64,000 nucleotides of DNA from positions 62,336,268 through 62,400,267 of the forward strand of contig CM035236.1 in NCBI GenBank assembly GCA_020226215.1. Direction: 5' to 3'. Each line of letters opens with the position of its first letter. The first letter of the stretch is position 1. This document shows positions 35,332 to 46,799 of the stretch, one piece after another. Both the position numbers and the translations under genes were made by a program. The notes under the pieces are model-generated. The model made no database searches. It was not told the DNA's origin and worked only from the letters and a program-made list of their open reading frames with translations. The stretch comes from Sindora glabra. Taxonomy: Eukaryota > Streptophyta > Magnoliopsida > Fabales > Fabaceae.

Positions 35332-36400
35332 ATGGCTCGAACTAAGCATGCTATTGAGGATAAAGAAGGGAGGACCAAACACAAACATGAAAAAGGATAA
35401 AGTTACAATCTCATTCTTATGGAAATACTGAAAAGTAAGTATTTTGTTAACAAACCTATTAAATTTTGAGAATTTTAAAAAGTTAATGAATGTTGAAATC
35501 AAGCCAGTAGTGTGTTGGAACAAGAATTTTTTGCATGATACAGATTTGAAAATTTACAAGGTTTTGAAACATCTACATTTTCTTGAGTTTGCACATTTCA
35601 AATCTTAAAAATATTATCCTAGCTTGATAAAGTTATTTTATGCTAATTTTCAAAAAGAAAAGACTAGTAAGGGTACTAAGATATATGTTACTGTTAAGGA
35701 TATGAAAATTGGGATAAATAGATATATGTTAAAAAGACTTGTTAGAATTAGACCTAACTCTTATTTGTAATGATAAGGACTCTATGGATGATTATACTAA
35801 GAATAATAGTAAAGATTATTTCATTTTGGGTAAAAATCCAACAAATCTTCAAGGAAGGCTTCAAACTAGTAATTTGTCTTTAAAGAAAAGGATTTTGCAC
35901 TACATTATTGCTAAGATTATCCTTCCTAATAAGACTAGTCATATGTTGATAAACGATTAGCAACTTCTTGTAGGAAATTAGAAACAAGGATGAGATCAAT
36001 TTTCCTATACTTACCATGAATCAAATGTTTAATCATACTAATAAAGGTTTCTTGTCATATGCTATGAATTTGCATTACATTATTGCCAAGATTATCCTTT
36101 CTAGTAAGACTAGTTATATGTTGATAGATGATCAACAACTACTTGTTATGTGGAAAATTAGAAACAAGAATGCGATCAATTTTCCTATGCTTACTATAAA
36201 TCAAATGTTTAATCACAATAACAAAGGTTTCTTGTCATATGCTATGATACTTTCAAAAATTTTCAAGAAATATAGGTTAAAGCTAGAGAAAGAAGTTCAA
36301 GTGAAAGAAATAAAAAAGTACTATTTTTTTATCCACTCAAACTCTACATATGATGAAAATTTTCAAGAATGTTGATGGAGTTTAAAAAAAGTAAGAAGAA
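35332..36400 (+). pseudogene. env-like ORF of the SIRE-type element
   Basis: It begins MARTKHAIEDKEGRTKHKHE at 35,332 and continues in broken frames. The conserved block reads LSLKKRILHYIIAKIILPNK (about 35,880), QQLLVMWKIRNKNAINFPML, and KGFLSYAMILSKIFKKYRLK (36,223-36,282). It sits between RNase H and the 3' LTR, where SIRE/Maximus elements carry an env-like ORF of unproven function. It is homologous in layout to the antisense orphan at 4,980-6,135. No clear signal peptide or transmembrane segment survives. An internal 175-bp duplication and stops show decay. Confidence 0.65.
35897..36246 (+). repeat. 175-bp tandem duplication inside the env-like ORF
   Basis: The unit starting 'gcactacattattgctaaga' (35,897) is repeated from 36,072 ('gcattacattattgccaaga') to about 36,246, with the same internal order ('tcatatgttgat', 'aattttcctat', 'tttcttgtcatatgctatga'). 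The period of 175 is not a multiple of three, so the duplication shifts the frame. Confidence 0.92.
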
Positions 36401-37070
36401 GGTTAAGGAGGAGTTGCACATTAAGCTATTATGGCAAGGATTAATTAATTGAATGGGGAACTTTAGCAATTGATAACCTTGTATTAGAATTGTGTAATTC
36501 ATAAAGGAAGATTTTAGTGCTTAATTTACTAAGATCTTATGCCATTTACCCCCTCTTTCAATTGATATTGGTGATTTTTCACACATTAAAGCCAAAGGAA
36601 ATGTTATTGATAAGGAAATTCACAAAGGAGTAAGCTATAAATGATATTATCTCCTTAGCCACTTATCCCCTCTTAGGAATTTTCTTATTTTGAATTATTA
36701 TGATGTTATATTATGACTTATTATGCTTTATTTTAGATATTTTACATGTAGATGATATAACTACTTTATATTGATGATGTTTATATTATGGGTTATCTTT
36801 ATTTTTTGGTTTAATGTTTATTCAAGCTTATATTTATCTTTTGCTCATTATGCTTTTGTGTTATTTTGATGATGTTAAAAAAAAGAAGATTAGACAAGTT
36901 TATTATTTTAAGGTTAAAATTTGAATGTTTTGTTTCAAACTTTTGAAAATGTGCTTGAATTAAGGGTGGAACATGGATTTAGGGGGAGCTCTAATTTATT
37001 ATTTTTATTGAAAGAACTTTTAGACTAATCTTGTCAAAAATGTGTTTGTCATCATTAAAAATGAGAAGGT
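36401..37070 (+). other. 3' non-coding region and polypurine tracts of the copia element
   Basis: A G-rich purine tract 'tttagggggagctc' lies at about 36,977-36,990, and a weaker one 'aaaaatgagaaggt' directly precedes the LTR at 37,071. SIRE elements often have such a tract in the 3' region as well as the true PPT. No coding here. Confidence 0.6.
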
Positions 37071-37566
37071 TGTTGACTTAGCCCCTTGTTTTTGTTTTAA
37101 TGATTCCAAATAACATTTTGAATTGATTTGTTCATTTAAAAGGTTTTTATAAGATGGCCTTTGAAATGCAAAGTGAGGAAGTTGAAGTTATTGAAAAAGT
37201 TAAAGTTTTTGACTTGAAGCAAGTTGAAGATTTATTGAAAATTAGTTTAAGTCTTTTAGGTAATATGTTCATGATTTTTCTTAAATTATTATGGAATAAT
37301 TAACTTAATTTTTTTAAAAAAATATTTTTATGCAAAAATTATTTTTAAAATAAGTGCGATTCGAAAAAGATGTTTATTTAAAAAAACTTTGAAAAACTAA
37401 GTTTTTATTTGAAAATAACACTTCCTTTACTTATAGTTAAATATATAATCAACTATATAGTTACAAAGGCAAATCTCTTGGACTATAATTGACTATATAG
37501 GTTTAAAGACAAGTTAATTGAACCATAGTTAAGTATTGAAGTCCAGCACCTCTCAGGAAGCTGGAT
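37071..37566 (+). repeat. Truncated 3' LTR of the copia element
   Basis: It starts TGTTGACTTAGCCCC after the purine tract and runs until it is cut by the solo LTR at 37,567. It contains tagttaactatag-like motifs at 37,436-37,535. No 5' partner remains. Confidence 0.65.
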
Positions 37567-40500
37567 TGTCATAATCTAATTTCAATCATGACTAACGTGG
37601 AACCCATTTTTTAGTTTTCACCAACCTAAATCACATTCAATATCATTATATTAATGTATGTAGAATAATTGATAGCTATTTTTTGCATATTAAGAGAAAG
37701 TTAAAAATTCAATTCACAATTTATTTCATTCTGTAAGGATTTAAGCTTTGAAATTTATGACTAAATGTTTAACACTTACCAAGCTGTACCTAATAATCTG
37801 TCAAGGACTTAATACTAAAGTGGTAATGGAAGAGATTCATTTTGAAAGATTTGTAAAAGGAAACATGTAACTCTCTTACTTATCAACACCTTAATCCTCA
37901 TTAAGTAGGGAATTAACGCATACTAATTTGCCTTATACTCTAAGCTAGCTCACAATACCTTAAATTTCTGTATCTCATATGATATAGGCAAGGGTCATGT
38001 AATTATACAAAAGTTCAATTTACAAAAATATACATCCATCACTTACAATATTACCAACTATACAATCATTTTTAATATACAACTTCAAAAATTTACTCTC
38101 CTTTGCCAAGAGGGTCTTTAGAAGCATCACCTGGAATGGTTAGTATAACACAGAAAATGTAAGAAACGGAGTTTCCCAGTAGCTAGCCATCACTGTAAAA
38201 ATATATTGAGCCATTCCAGATCCTTAAGCAAATAAAACATATATTTCAAAATCAATTAATCATTTATCATCTCATTCCATACCGTTGTAAGAAACGTGCA
38301 TCACACATAGCAATCATCAAGCCCATTCAAGGACTTATATAGATATCTAGATGGCCATCACAGATAATCGTACCTAGGCCTCATATACAGCAATTTCACT
38401 GTTTTCCCGAGGTATTCTAAAGGCCATAGGCCTCATATACAGCATTTCACTGTCTTCCCGGGGAACTCTAAAGGCCATAGGTACCGCGCACAACAATTGC
38501 ATTATCATCCCGGGGAACACTCAGGCCATAGGCCTCATATATAGCATTTCATTGTCTTCCCGGTTGCGCACACAACTATTTCATACACATTCCATACAAT
38601 AGCAAAATATACAGAAAGTCATGTAAATAAGAAACAAAGCTTAAAGATAAAGCTAGCTACCTTTTATAAGCTTCCAATAGTGATGTTTCTTTCGCCCTCA
38701 CTTAAAAACTTCTTTACAATTCCCTTTGCCTTTCGGCTTGTCACTCCTTAGTCTACATAAATACACATCGTAATTCTTATTAGAACATCATCATTTTCCT
38801 TAAACCTCATGTATTCTTTACTTCCTCCATTTAAATAAATGCATACTTAGATGCTCTATATCTTGTTTTCAGGCCTTGAAATGACACATATGAACATTAG
38901 AAAAGGATCCAGAAGTAAAACCATGCAAAACGTGAAGAATTAAAGCCAAATTGTAATTTTTCCTAAAACTTGAGTTTGGCCCGTTCTTTTTTTATTTGGT
39001 CTGGAAGAAATTTGGGCTGGGGATAGCCTACAGTATGCTGGATTTGCTGCTGCAAAATATTAAAAAAATTAATGGACATTTTGGGTTAAATTGCAAAAAA
39101 GGCCCAATTGCTAGAATTTTGTAGAAAAGCTTAAAAATCTTGAGAGAACTCCATTCAGCCTTTTCTCCACACCTGGTACGAAATTCCCAGCTGCCATAGG
39201 AGATTTTTGAAGCTACTAACACAACCAAATATCAAGAACAAGACAAATCAACCACAAGATATCAAATTTCTCCACTTGCTTGCTTGAATTCATAAAGAGA
39301 AACCATTAAATCTTGGAGGTATCATCTTCTTCCTCTTCAAATCAGAAAGCCTCTCCTTTAGAAGGTAACTTGAAGCCTTGAAATATACAAGTTAGAGGTG
39401 AGTAGCAACTCACTTGAATTCCTATTGAATTTTGATTCATGAATTGTAAGATTTTGAACTCTAGATTGGTTAGTTTGTTGGTTTGATGTGTGGCCATGCA
39501 ATTAAAGGCATGGTGCTGTTCTGAATCTTTAAAAATATATTTGGAATGTTATTAGCATGATATTATCATGAGGAATGCATGAGAATACTAATTTTGATGT
39601 TTGAAAGGAGTGTTGAATTCAAATCATGAAGAACAATGCTTGCTGGAAATTTCAGGAAAAACTTATATTAATGACTTTAAGTGCACGAATTTTATGGGCT
39701 TCATAGGTTTACTTAAAAATTCAAAACTAAAATTTTTATAGTATCTTATGATGTTAGGATACATATAGAATTTATTGGGAATTTTTACAAATTTTTAGAA
39801 ACTTGAACAAGGGACATCTCTACACAAAGGTGCAGCTTGCCCAGAAACTGAATGTGAATGATTTAACTTCTGTTTTTAAATTATTTGGGGTACTATATGA
39901 TGAGTAAAAATTCCATAAAAATTACTGGATACCCTTACACATGTTGGTTAAAACATAGTCAATTTTCGTGACAATTAGAGCTCATTTTCCTAGTGAATAA
40001 ATTCCTACAATTTCAGAGCTCCAGTGCTGCCAATTCTGGAATCAATTTGGAAGGGTCAAGTTCCACGAATTTCTGGGAAAAATCAGTGGGGTTTTCATGG
40101 AAAATTAAAAATCATATTGGTCATTTATGATGTTATGAGTAATATATTTTATTGATAATTTTTTAAATTAATTTAATTGCCCAAAAAGGCCAGAACATTT
40201 CAGCACACCTAGTCTGCCCTGTTCTGAAATTCCTACGTGAACAGTAATTTCAAAGGGTTATTTCAAAAAGGATGGATGATGCTTCTTGCCTAATAACATC
40301 TTATATTAAATGTGACATGATATTAAGAATATGTGAGATTTTATGGAAAATTTTTGGATGCCATATGATGCTATCAAATGTGACAATCTTATGAGATAGA
40401 TGAAGATGATGCATTGTGAACTCATTTCTTATTTGTTGTAATAGGTATGGAATGATATATGATTGGCATATTGAATGTATAAATGAATATATTTGATAAA

Positions 40501-41342
40501 AATTGATGGTCAAAACTTGATAAAACACTTATGGCTAGTTGGTATTAATCTTACTAAATGGATTACATGATATGTGATAAACGGCATCATTTCTCCACAT
40601 GACTCATATGTTATTGAGAATGTGATATGTGGGAGGAAGATTTTGGCCAAATAGCTTGCAACATCCTTCTAATGGAAGGAGAGGGGTGGTTAGAAATGGA
40701 GGGAAAAGGTTGGAGGTGAGTGGGATAAGGATGGCCTGAAGAAATAAGGAGAAAACCCGCATACCATATTAGCCATATCTATTTGTGTACTACTAATACC
40801 TAATAAATAAGATAGATAGTAGTTGTTAAATGTGAATAAAGGTAAGTATATGGAAATTCATTTAGTATTCCTAAATTTTATACTAAAGAGAATTCATAAT
40901 GGAAGACCATAGGAAATAAAGATTGAGTAGCTACTCACTGAGTATTTTATATACTCATTCCTTTTAAATCCTGTTTTGTTTTACAGATAGAGAACAAGGA
41001 GCTCCAGCGGATGACTGATATACTACATACAGCTTTCTGATCTCCATGGGGCTTAGTGTAACAAAAGACTACTATATCTAAGTTGTCTTTTGTATAGTTG
41101 GAGTCTATGTATATTAGTAAATGATTTTGTTATACTCTTGTATATTAATATCATACATTAACTTTTTCATTGCACGTGCAATGCAATTTACTTACTTATT
41201 TTAATTGATGTTATCAAATATTCTCCTTATTTAATCAAATAGTTAGATATAAGTTCCTACAGGCTTGTAAAGATGTTTGATTGGATGGATACTAATTGGA
41301 TGTCTTTACACCGGTCATGACTCCTGAAATTGGGTCATGATA
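37567..41342 (+). mobile_element. 3.8 kb gypsy-type solo LTR with mismatched flanks
   Basis: It begins TGTCATAATCTAATTTCA and ends TGAAATTGGGTCATGATA, the inverted TGTCACGACCC...GGGTCGTGACA form of long plant gypsy LTRs. The features 'gtagctactcactgagta' (about 40,929) and 'tttgttttacagatagagaa' (about 40,976) are typical of the R/U5 zone. No internal region, PBS or PPT is attached. The flanks are unrelated: a broken copia LTR on the left (preceding 5 bp tggat) and a broken gypsy LTR on the right (following 5 bp gagat). The orientation is inferred from the R/U5 features. Confidence 0.7.
38377..38571. repeat. 51-52-bp minisatellite in the solo LTR
   Basis: Four units begin at 38,377, 38,429, 38,480 and 38,531 with 'ggcctcatatacagca' or a variant and end 'ctaaaggccata'. 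Each has a 'cttcccggggaac' block. They are clearly more GC-rich than the surroundings. Confidence 0.93.
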
Positions 41343-42515
41343 GAGATTAATTTAAATCATTAATATATGAAACTGTTTATTTACCAATGACTTTCTTATA
41401 TAACCGTTACTTATATGTATGTTATTCTATTACTTTTATAAATTTGTTTTGGGAGGAGACTAGTTAGAAACTATAGCTAACAGCAGTAAAGACGTTAGTC
41501 TTGATGCACCTTGGTTTGAATCTCAGTTAGCAGGGGAGTTGCTAACCTTGTGTGTTAACTAATACATGTGGATTGATTTATAGTAGCCTAATGGATTGCC
41601 TTAAAATTGAGAGCTCTCTTAAGATTGTTACTTCATGAGTGAAATGCTCAAGTTTGTTATCGATGATTGGAAACCTCCCATCTTAAAAATGTATTTTTGA
41701 TATAAAAAAAAAGCTAAACTATATATTTATGTTCTAGGTTTAAATTTAATAATATTTTATTTTGATTATTTATTTATTATAAATATATTGTATTGATGTT
41801 CTTACTATAAATCTATGTTTATGATGATTTCCTATATTATGTTTATAGATCCTACTATCCACTTTTTGAGCTTGAAACTCATGTTGAATTCTATGTCTAA
41901 TAAACATTCTAATTGATATTTTATCAAATATGATTGTATAACTCTTATGATATTAATTAGAATCGAAAACCTCATTTATTTATTTTCTTTCTATAAAAAA
42001 ACTCATACCTTATCTTATCCCATTTTTGTTGGGAATCATATTATCTAATTACTGAGTCAATGACTCATTCTATTTGTTATAATGTTTTTTAGATAAGAAT
42101 TTAGCTTTAAGTCTGTCATTTGTAGTTCCTTAGAAAGATAGGAGCGTTCTCTTGTTGTAAGTTTTGCATTTTATTTGTGTGGGCTTAATGTAAAACTTTC
42201 GTATATTTTGAATGGTGTAAAAGTTTGAATACTCTTAGATGTGCTTCATTGAACTCACAAGCACCGCATGCTTCTATAAATTGTGAAGGATTATCTAGTT
42301 ACAAAATGATATTCATATTTTGTTAATATATGGATTAATTGGTGAATGTTAAAAAATGAGAAAGTCCAAGTGAATGTGTAATGTCCATATGGCCTCTTGA
42401 ATTTGAAATAGGTTGCAAGTTATCCTATGATGTTTTAGGCTTGTATGGCCTACATGGTTGTGGTTTTCCTTTATAATCATACGCCGATAATAGCCTTTAG
42501 TTTTCAGTCATGACA
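41343..42515 (+). repeat. 5' LTR (right part only) of the gypsy element
   Basis: Aligns with 61,279-62,514: 'accaatgactttcttatata', 'ggaggagactagttag', 'tagcaggggagtt' and 'tgatgatttcctatattatg' all have counterparts. It ends 'cagtcatgaca'. The left 1.6 kb of the LTR is missing where it meets the 3.8 kb solo LTR. Confidence 0.9.
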
Positions 42516-42518
42516 AAA

Positions 42519-42534
42519 TTGGTATTAGAGCTTT
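42519..42534 (+). promoter_or_regulatory. Primer-binding site
   Basis: ttggtattagagcttt lies three bases after the 5' LTR end. It is a one-base variant of the tggtatcagagc phrase complementary to initiator-Met tRNA and used by many plant retrotransposons to prime minus-strand synthesis. Confidence 0.85.
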
Positions 42535-42744
42535 AAGTTTCCTTATGGTTAATGGAGCAAGTGTCCTTTAGTAAGGTCATGATTGTGAAAATGTTAGTGG
42601 CCATTCTCATAATCGTAACACTACTAAAGGCATAATTAGTTGTCAATCATTCTCTCATTCTTGAAGTTTGTCTAATCAAGTTTTTTGTGTGTCATAAAGT
42701 TTTATTGTATTTTGATAAAGTTTCTTATTTTTATATAGGCAAAG

Positions 42745-44095
42745 ATGCCACTTAAGACCCGTGTTTGAGGTAGATAAACTAATGTAAATGATGTATCTAA
42801 TAAGGCAATTGCTAGGCCTTACTCTCCAATTCATAAAAATGACAATCATAGTGGCCATAGTAGACCTGTTTTATGTAGAGAACATGCTAGAATCGATAGA
42901 AATGAAGGTCTTGAAGGCAATGTAGCCTCAAATCTAACATAGTTGAGTTGATAGCCGGTATACAAGGGCTCTAAAGAATAGTTAAGATATTGGAGGGATT
43001 TATAGTTGGCTAAGGTAGATAAGAGGGTAAGATCTATGTAAAAAGAGGCCCTCAATTGAGCAGTAACCATCACCTAGTGGTCAAGAATTCATGTATCCTA
43101 TTCTGAGTTTATCAAGTTATTGCCTCCTATATTTACAAGATTTGATGTTTTTAAGGATCCAAAATAATTTCTGGATGATGTTGGTAGGATCTGCCAAGCA
43201 CTTGGTTGCTTTTCAAAAGATCAGTTTAGTTAGCAAAATTTAGGCTATAGGATATGGCTTAAACATGGTTTAATACTTGGTTGAGAGGAAGACCTCAAGG
43301 GTTGCTTACCATAACTTAGGAAGAATTCAATGACTCTTTTATGGAAGGATTTTTTCCAAAAAGTGTGAGAAGAGCAAAGGTTAAAGAGTTTGAGATATTG
43401 AACCAAACTCCTAGTATAATAATGATAGAGTATGACATCTAATTCAACAACTCTCCCGTTATGCTCCATACTTGATTCATACGAAGAGAATGAGAATAGA
43501 AAGGTTTATTAATGGATTGGTGAGGCCATTGTATTGGGTAGTGGCGCCCTAAATGAAGACTTTTCCTTCTTATGCAGTTGTAGTGGATTATGCAAAAATG
43601 TTAGAAATAAAAAGGATGGAGGGGCATGCAACATAAGAAAAGCCAAAGAAAGCAAAGACCAAAGGTATTTTAGTGGGTAAGGAAATATAAGTAAAGGGTC
43701 GTAACCTCAAATGCAATAAAATATGTTACAATTGGGCTTAAAATCCACTGAGAAATCTTTAGTGAGTACACAAGGGCTAAGGCATGATATAAAAAGACAA
43801 CGACAAACAAGTTCATAACATATAAGACAATCTCAAGGAACAAAGGCTACATGTCAAACTTAAGGTAAGTTTCATTTGGGACAATGTCACTGAGAGATAA
43901 GTGCTTGTTTCTAATATGGCCAAGTTGGACATTTGATGAAGGATTGCCCTTAATTACATAAAGGTTCTAGCTAAGGGTTAACATATACTGCTCTTCCATT
44001 AACACCTATAGTGGCTCAACCTTTAAGACAATTTCTAACTTAAACCAATAAAGGTGGTGAAGGCAAAGGATCTGAAAGTAGAACCTAAGGTCAAT
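42745..44095 (+). pseudogene. gypsy gag remnant
   Basis: Starts at an ATG reading MPLKTRV, then a stop, R/Q-rich residues and NVNDVSNKA. Later phrases include a capsid-like region (RFDVFKDPK..FLDDVGRICQAL, from about 43,139) and a decayed zinc-knuckle zone near 43,880-43,960 ('CLFLIWPSWTFDEGLPLIT', where C-x-x-C and H-x-x-x-x-C are largely lost). Stops occur every few dozen codons. The position directly after the PBS fits gag. Confidence 0.7.
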
Positions 44096-44506
44096 TAGGT
44101 AGAGGCCAAGCACGTGTTTACACATTAGCACCTCAAGATGCCCAGGTATTTAATGTTATTGTGATAGGTACTCTTTCAGTTTGTTCTCATGATGCACATG
44201 TGTTGCTTGATCCCAGATTTACATATTCATACATATCTCCTTTCTTTGTTTCTCAATTTAGTAGGGATTCAATGTTGTTGGATCAATCTTTCTCCATTAC
44301 TTCATCAATTAGTAGTCCTTATTTGTTGATCGTGTGTATAAGTCTTATAAATTAGTTGTGGCTACTAAGCAAATATTAGTTGATTTGATTGTACTTGATA
44401 TAATTGGCTTTGATATGATCTTAGGCATGGATTGGTTTAGCTACTTACCATGCCACTTTTGATTATCACTTGAAAGTTTTTAAGTTTGATCCTCTAGGAG
44501 AACCAT
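44096..44506 (+). pseudogene. gypsy protease remnant
   Basis: The open stretch 44,161-44,355 reads GTLSVCSHDAHVLLDPRFTY then SYISPFFVSQF. This is the aspartic-protease active-site region, where the family's D-x-G-(S/A)-T is D-P-R-F-T, so the glycine is replaced. Downstream phrases (LGMDW near 44,425; DYHLKVFKFDP) match the second half of the domain. It is cut at 44,506 by the Athila-type solo LTR, and the target duplicate accat resumes at 47,782. Confidence 0.8.
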
Positions 44507-44870
44507 TAATGAGAAAAATATTTACTATTTTATTTTCTCCTATTTTATGTCTCTTAAGTGTTACATGTGCTTAATTTTACAAAATAGGCCTTGTTTTATA
44601 ATTTTGGATTGATTTTACAAGTTTCTAAATTTATTCGGTAAATGTTGGATTTTGATACTATTTCTATTTTTTAGTCATATCTTGGGCTATGGATGTTAGA
44701 TTGAGGCAAACTTTATAATGATCGAAAGTTAAAAGAGAGATTTATAACTTTTATGTTTTGGTCAAAGCCCAGTTTGGACTCCTTCAAGCCTTTACTTGGC
44801 CAATAAACTAAAGTTGTATTTCTATCCCAACTGAACCCATTTCTATATTTAGGTTATATATGGAGCTATA

Positions 44871-46524
44871 TGTTGGTGTATGTCCTAGGAGCCAATCATA
44901 GAGATGATTGTAATATTACACAATGTATTATGTTTCATTTTGGCAATACAATTATTATATTTTATTTTATAAAAATTATAACTTAAATATAATAATTATC
45001 CTTGGAATAGCTTTACTATTCCTAAAATCCTCCCAGTCAAGTATTATTATGAAAAAGATAGTAATAATACATTGAGACTAGCATGTATAGTGACTGATGA
45101 TTATGAATCATGGATATGTGATATCAAGTCAATACTTGAGTACATTGTTAGTGAACAATGTACTGGACTGACCCACTGTAAAAATACTGCATGGATAAAC
45201 GTGTCATTAGTTATTTTTATATGATCACAAATGCACATAGTCCTTTGACTTGAAGTCACTATGGTTCCCTACATGAGGAGTTACTCACTTTGATGTCATC
45301 CTATGTCACCTTTAATCGGGATGATGAGTAGGACGTTGATTGAGTGTGTCACAAATCATGCAGAGGGAAGTAAGTGATGTAAATGGGATTTTGTTACTCT
45401 TGTATAAAAGAGAAATATCCTTGGGCCCCTTGATTGAATGAGACTTAGAAATGCATTGCCATGCTCAATTGGATCAATATGTGATATTGATCATTTGTTT
45501 TAAGTCTACTCAGTATCAAAAAATATAAATTGAACATTAACGAGGATGACACACTCCATGCCTCTAGTTCGATTTGGATATTGTTACAAAAGGGATTATG
45601 ATGCAAAATGTTGATCATATATTAGGTATATGTCAAATCATAGACATTCTTACTACTTGAGTGGTAGTAATGTATTGCTAGATACTGCTCACTATTTATG
45701 ACCCAAAATGAGTCATTATCAACGTAGTAAGAACCAACAGGGTCACACAAAAGGAGTAAGAATGAGATAATAATTAATTAGGATTTAGTTGGACTAAAAT
45801 TCAATTAATTGGACTTGTTTTCATGCATATATATATTATTAAGATAATATATATTTATTCACGTAATATATATATATATTATATTATGTGATATTATTTG
45901 ATATTAAAGTAATATAAGATAATTACGTTATTAGATATTAGATAATTATATTATGAGATAATAATAGTATTATCTAATATAAGATAATTATATGCCAATT
46001 TAATATTAGATAATTATATTATGAGATAATGTTATTATTATCTAATATTAGATAATTAATAGATGAGTCTCATCTCTCCTCACTCTCTCTAGGATAAGGA
46101 TAAAGTGATAGTTCTTTAGTGTGATTAGGATTTTGAAGCATTATCTTAGTGAGACTAGGATTATAATATGCCTTAGTTCTATAAAAAGGGCTTGAAGGCA
46201 GCACATTAAAAAACACACATTGGCTTCAATTAAACCTTAAATCACTCTAGAAAACGTCCAAACCCAATCCTAGTGAGAGAAACGAATCCTAGCAGCTTTG
46301 TGAAGGGGAGAAGTCGTTATTCACTCTGTGTGGATACCGTAGAGATGCTGTACCTTCCGACTAGTGTTTAATTCATCTCAGTATCTCAAGGATTCATTCA
46401 GAAAGAACACTAGCATAAATAAGGTAAAGCCCTAATACTGATTTATGACTTTTGCATGGATCTTAGGAATGTTTTGGATCAAAATTTTAAAATCCTGCTA
46501 CGTATGTTGATATGAATCCTATCA
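44871..46524 (+). mobile_element. Copia-like solo LTR, TSD CTATA
   Basis: A 1,654-bp block begins TGTTGGTGTATGTCCTAGGA and ends TATGAATCCTATCA, flanked by ctata at 44,866-44,870 and 46,525-46,529. The flanking Athila LTR resumes in register ('gtgatctgattaac'). It has a TATA box, an AT-rich zone with imperfect 'tattagataattatattatg' repeats (45,825-46,050), and no coding. The TGTTGG start fits Ty1/copia; the lineage is not assigned. Confidence 0.9.
46181..46188 (+). promoter_or_regulatory. TATA box of the copia-like LTR
   Basis: TATAAAAA at 46,181, followed by 'gggcttgaaggcagcac', is well placed for an LTR promoter that would start transcription about 25-35 bases downstream. Confidence 0.55.
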
Positions 46525-46790
46525 CTATAGTGATCTGATTAACCAAAAACTAATGCCCAAATTCTCAAAAAAGATAGGTCTACACTTTCATGTTATGGAT
46601 CTTCTAGAATTCATTGATTTCGTGGTCTTATCCTGCTTGGAAGACAAGCCTGTGGGAATTCACTGATTTATCTAATGGAGTTAATTAACTTTGTGAAACA
46701 AGTCTATCTGGTTTTTTAGAAATTAGGAAAGCCTTCTTCTAGAAATTGTAATCCTAATCCTAGTCCAATTAGGATTTAGGCTAATTACGT

Positions 46791-46799
46791 TATATAAAT
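46791..46799 (+). promoter_or_regulatory. TATA box of the Athila-type solo LTR
   Basis: TATATAAAT at 46,791 lies at the position of 'aaataaatagg' in the 5' LTR (about 50,172) and 'aaataaatatgg' in the 3' LTR (about 57,056) of the related element, where the box is weakened. Confidence 0.5.

Larger units (their letters stand above)
30270..37566 (+). mobile_element. SIRE/Maximus-type Ty1/copia retrotransposon remnant
   Basis: Order on the plus strand: gag with acidic C-terminus, zinc-knuckle remnant, protease, integrase, truncated reverse transcriptase, RNase H, a long spacer with an env-like ORF, a PPT-like tract and the start of the 3' LTR. Integrase before reverse transcriptase marks Ty1/copia. 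The long 3' region with an env-like ORF marks the SIRE/Maximus lineage. All ORFs carry stops. The 5' LTR is missing and the 3' LTR is cut after about 496 bp by the solo LTR beginning at 37,567. It cannot move by itself. Confidence 0.88.

Noticed and set aside
38377..38571. Regular repeats considered as a CRISPR-like array
   Set aside because: Units are contiguous with no unique spacers and lie in a plant LTR; it is a minisatellite.
41516..41535. tRNA B-box-like phrase ggtttgaatctcag in the LTR (also near 61,450)
   Set aside because: No A box or cloverleaf at the right spacing; it is part of the LTR in both copies.
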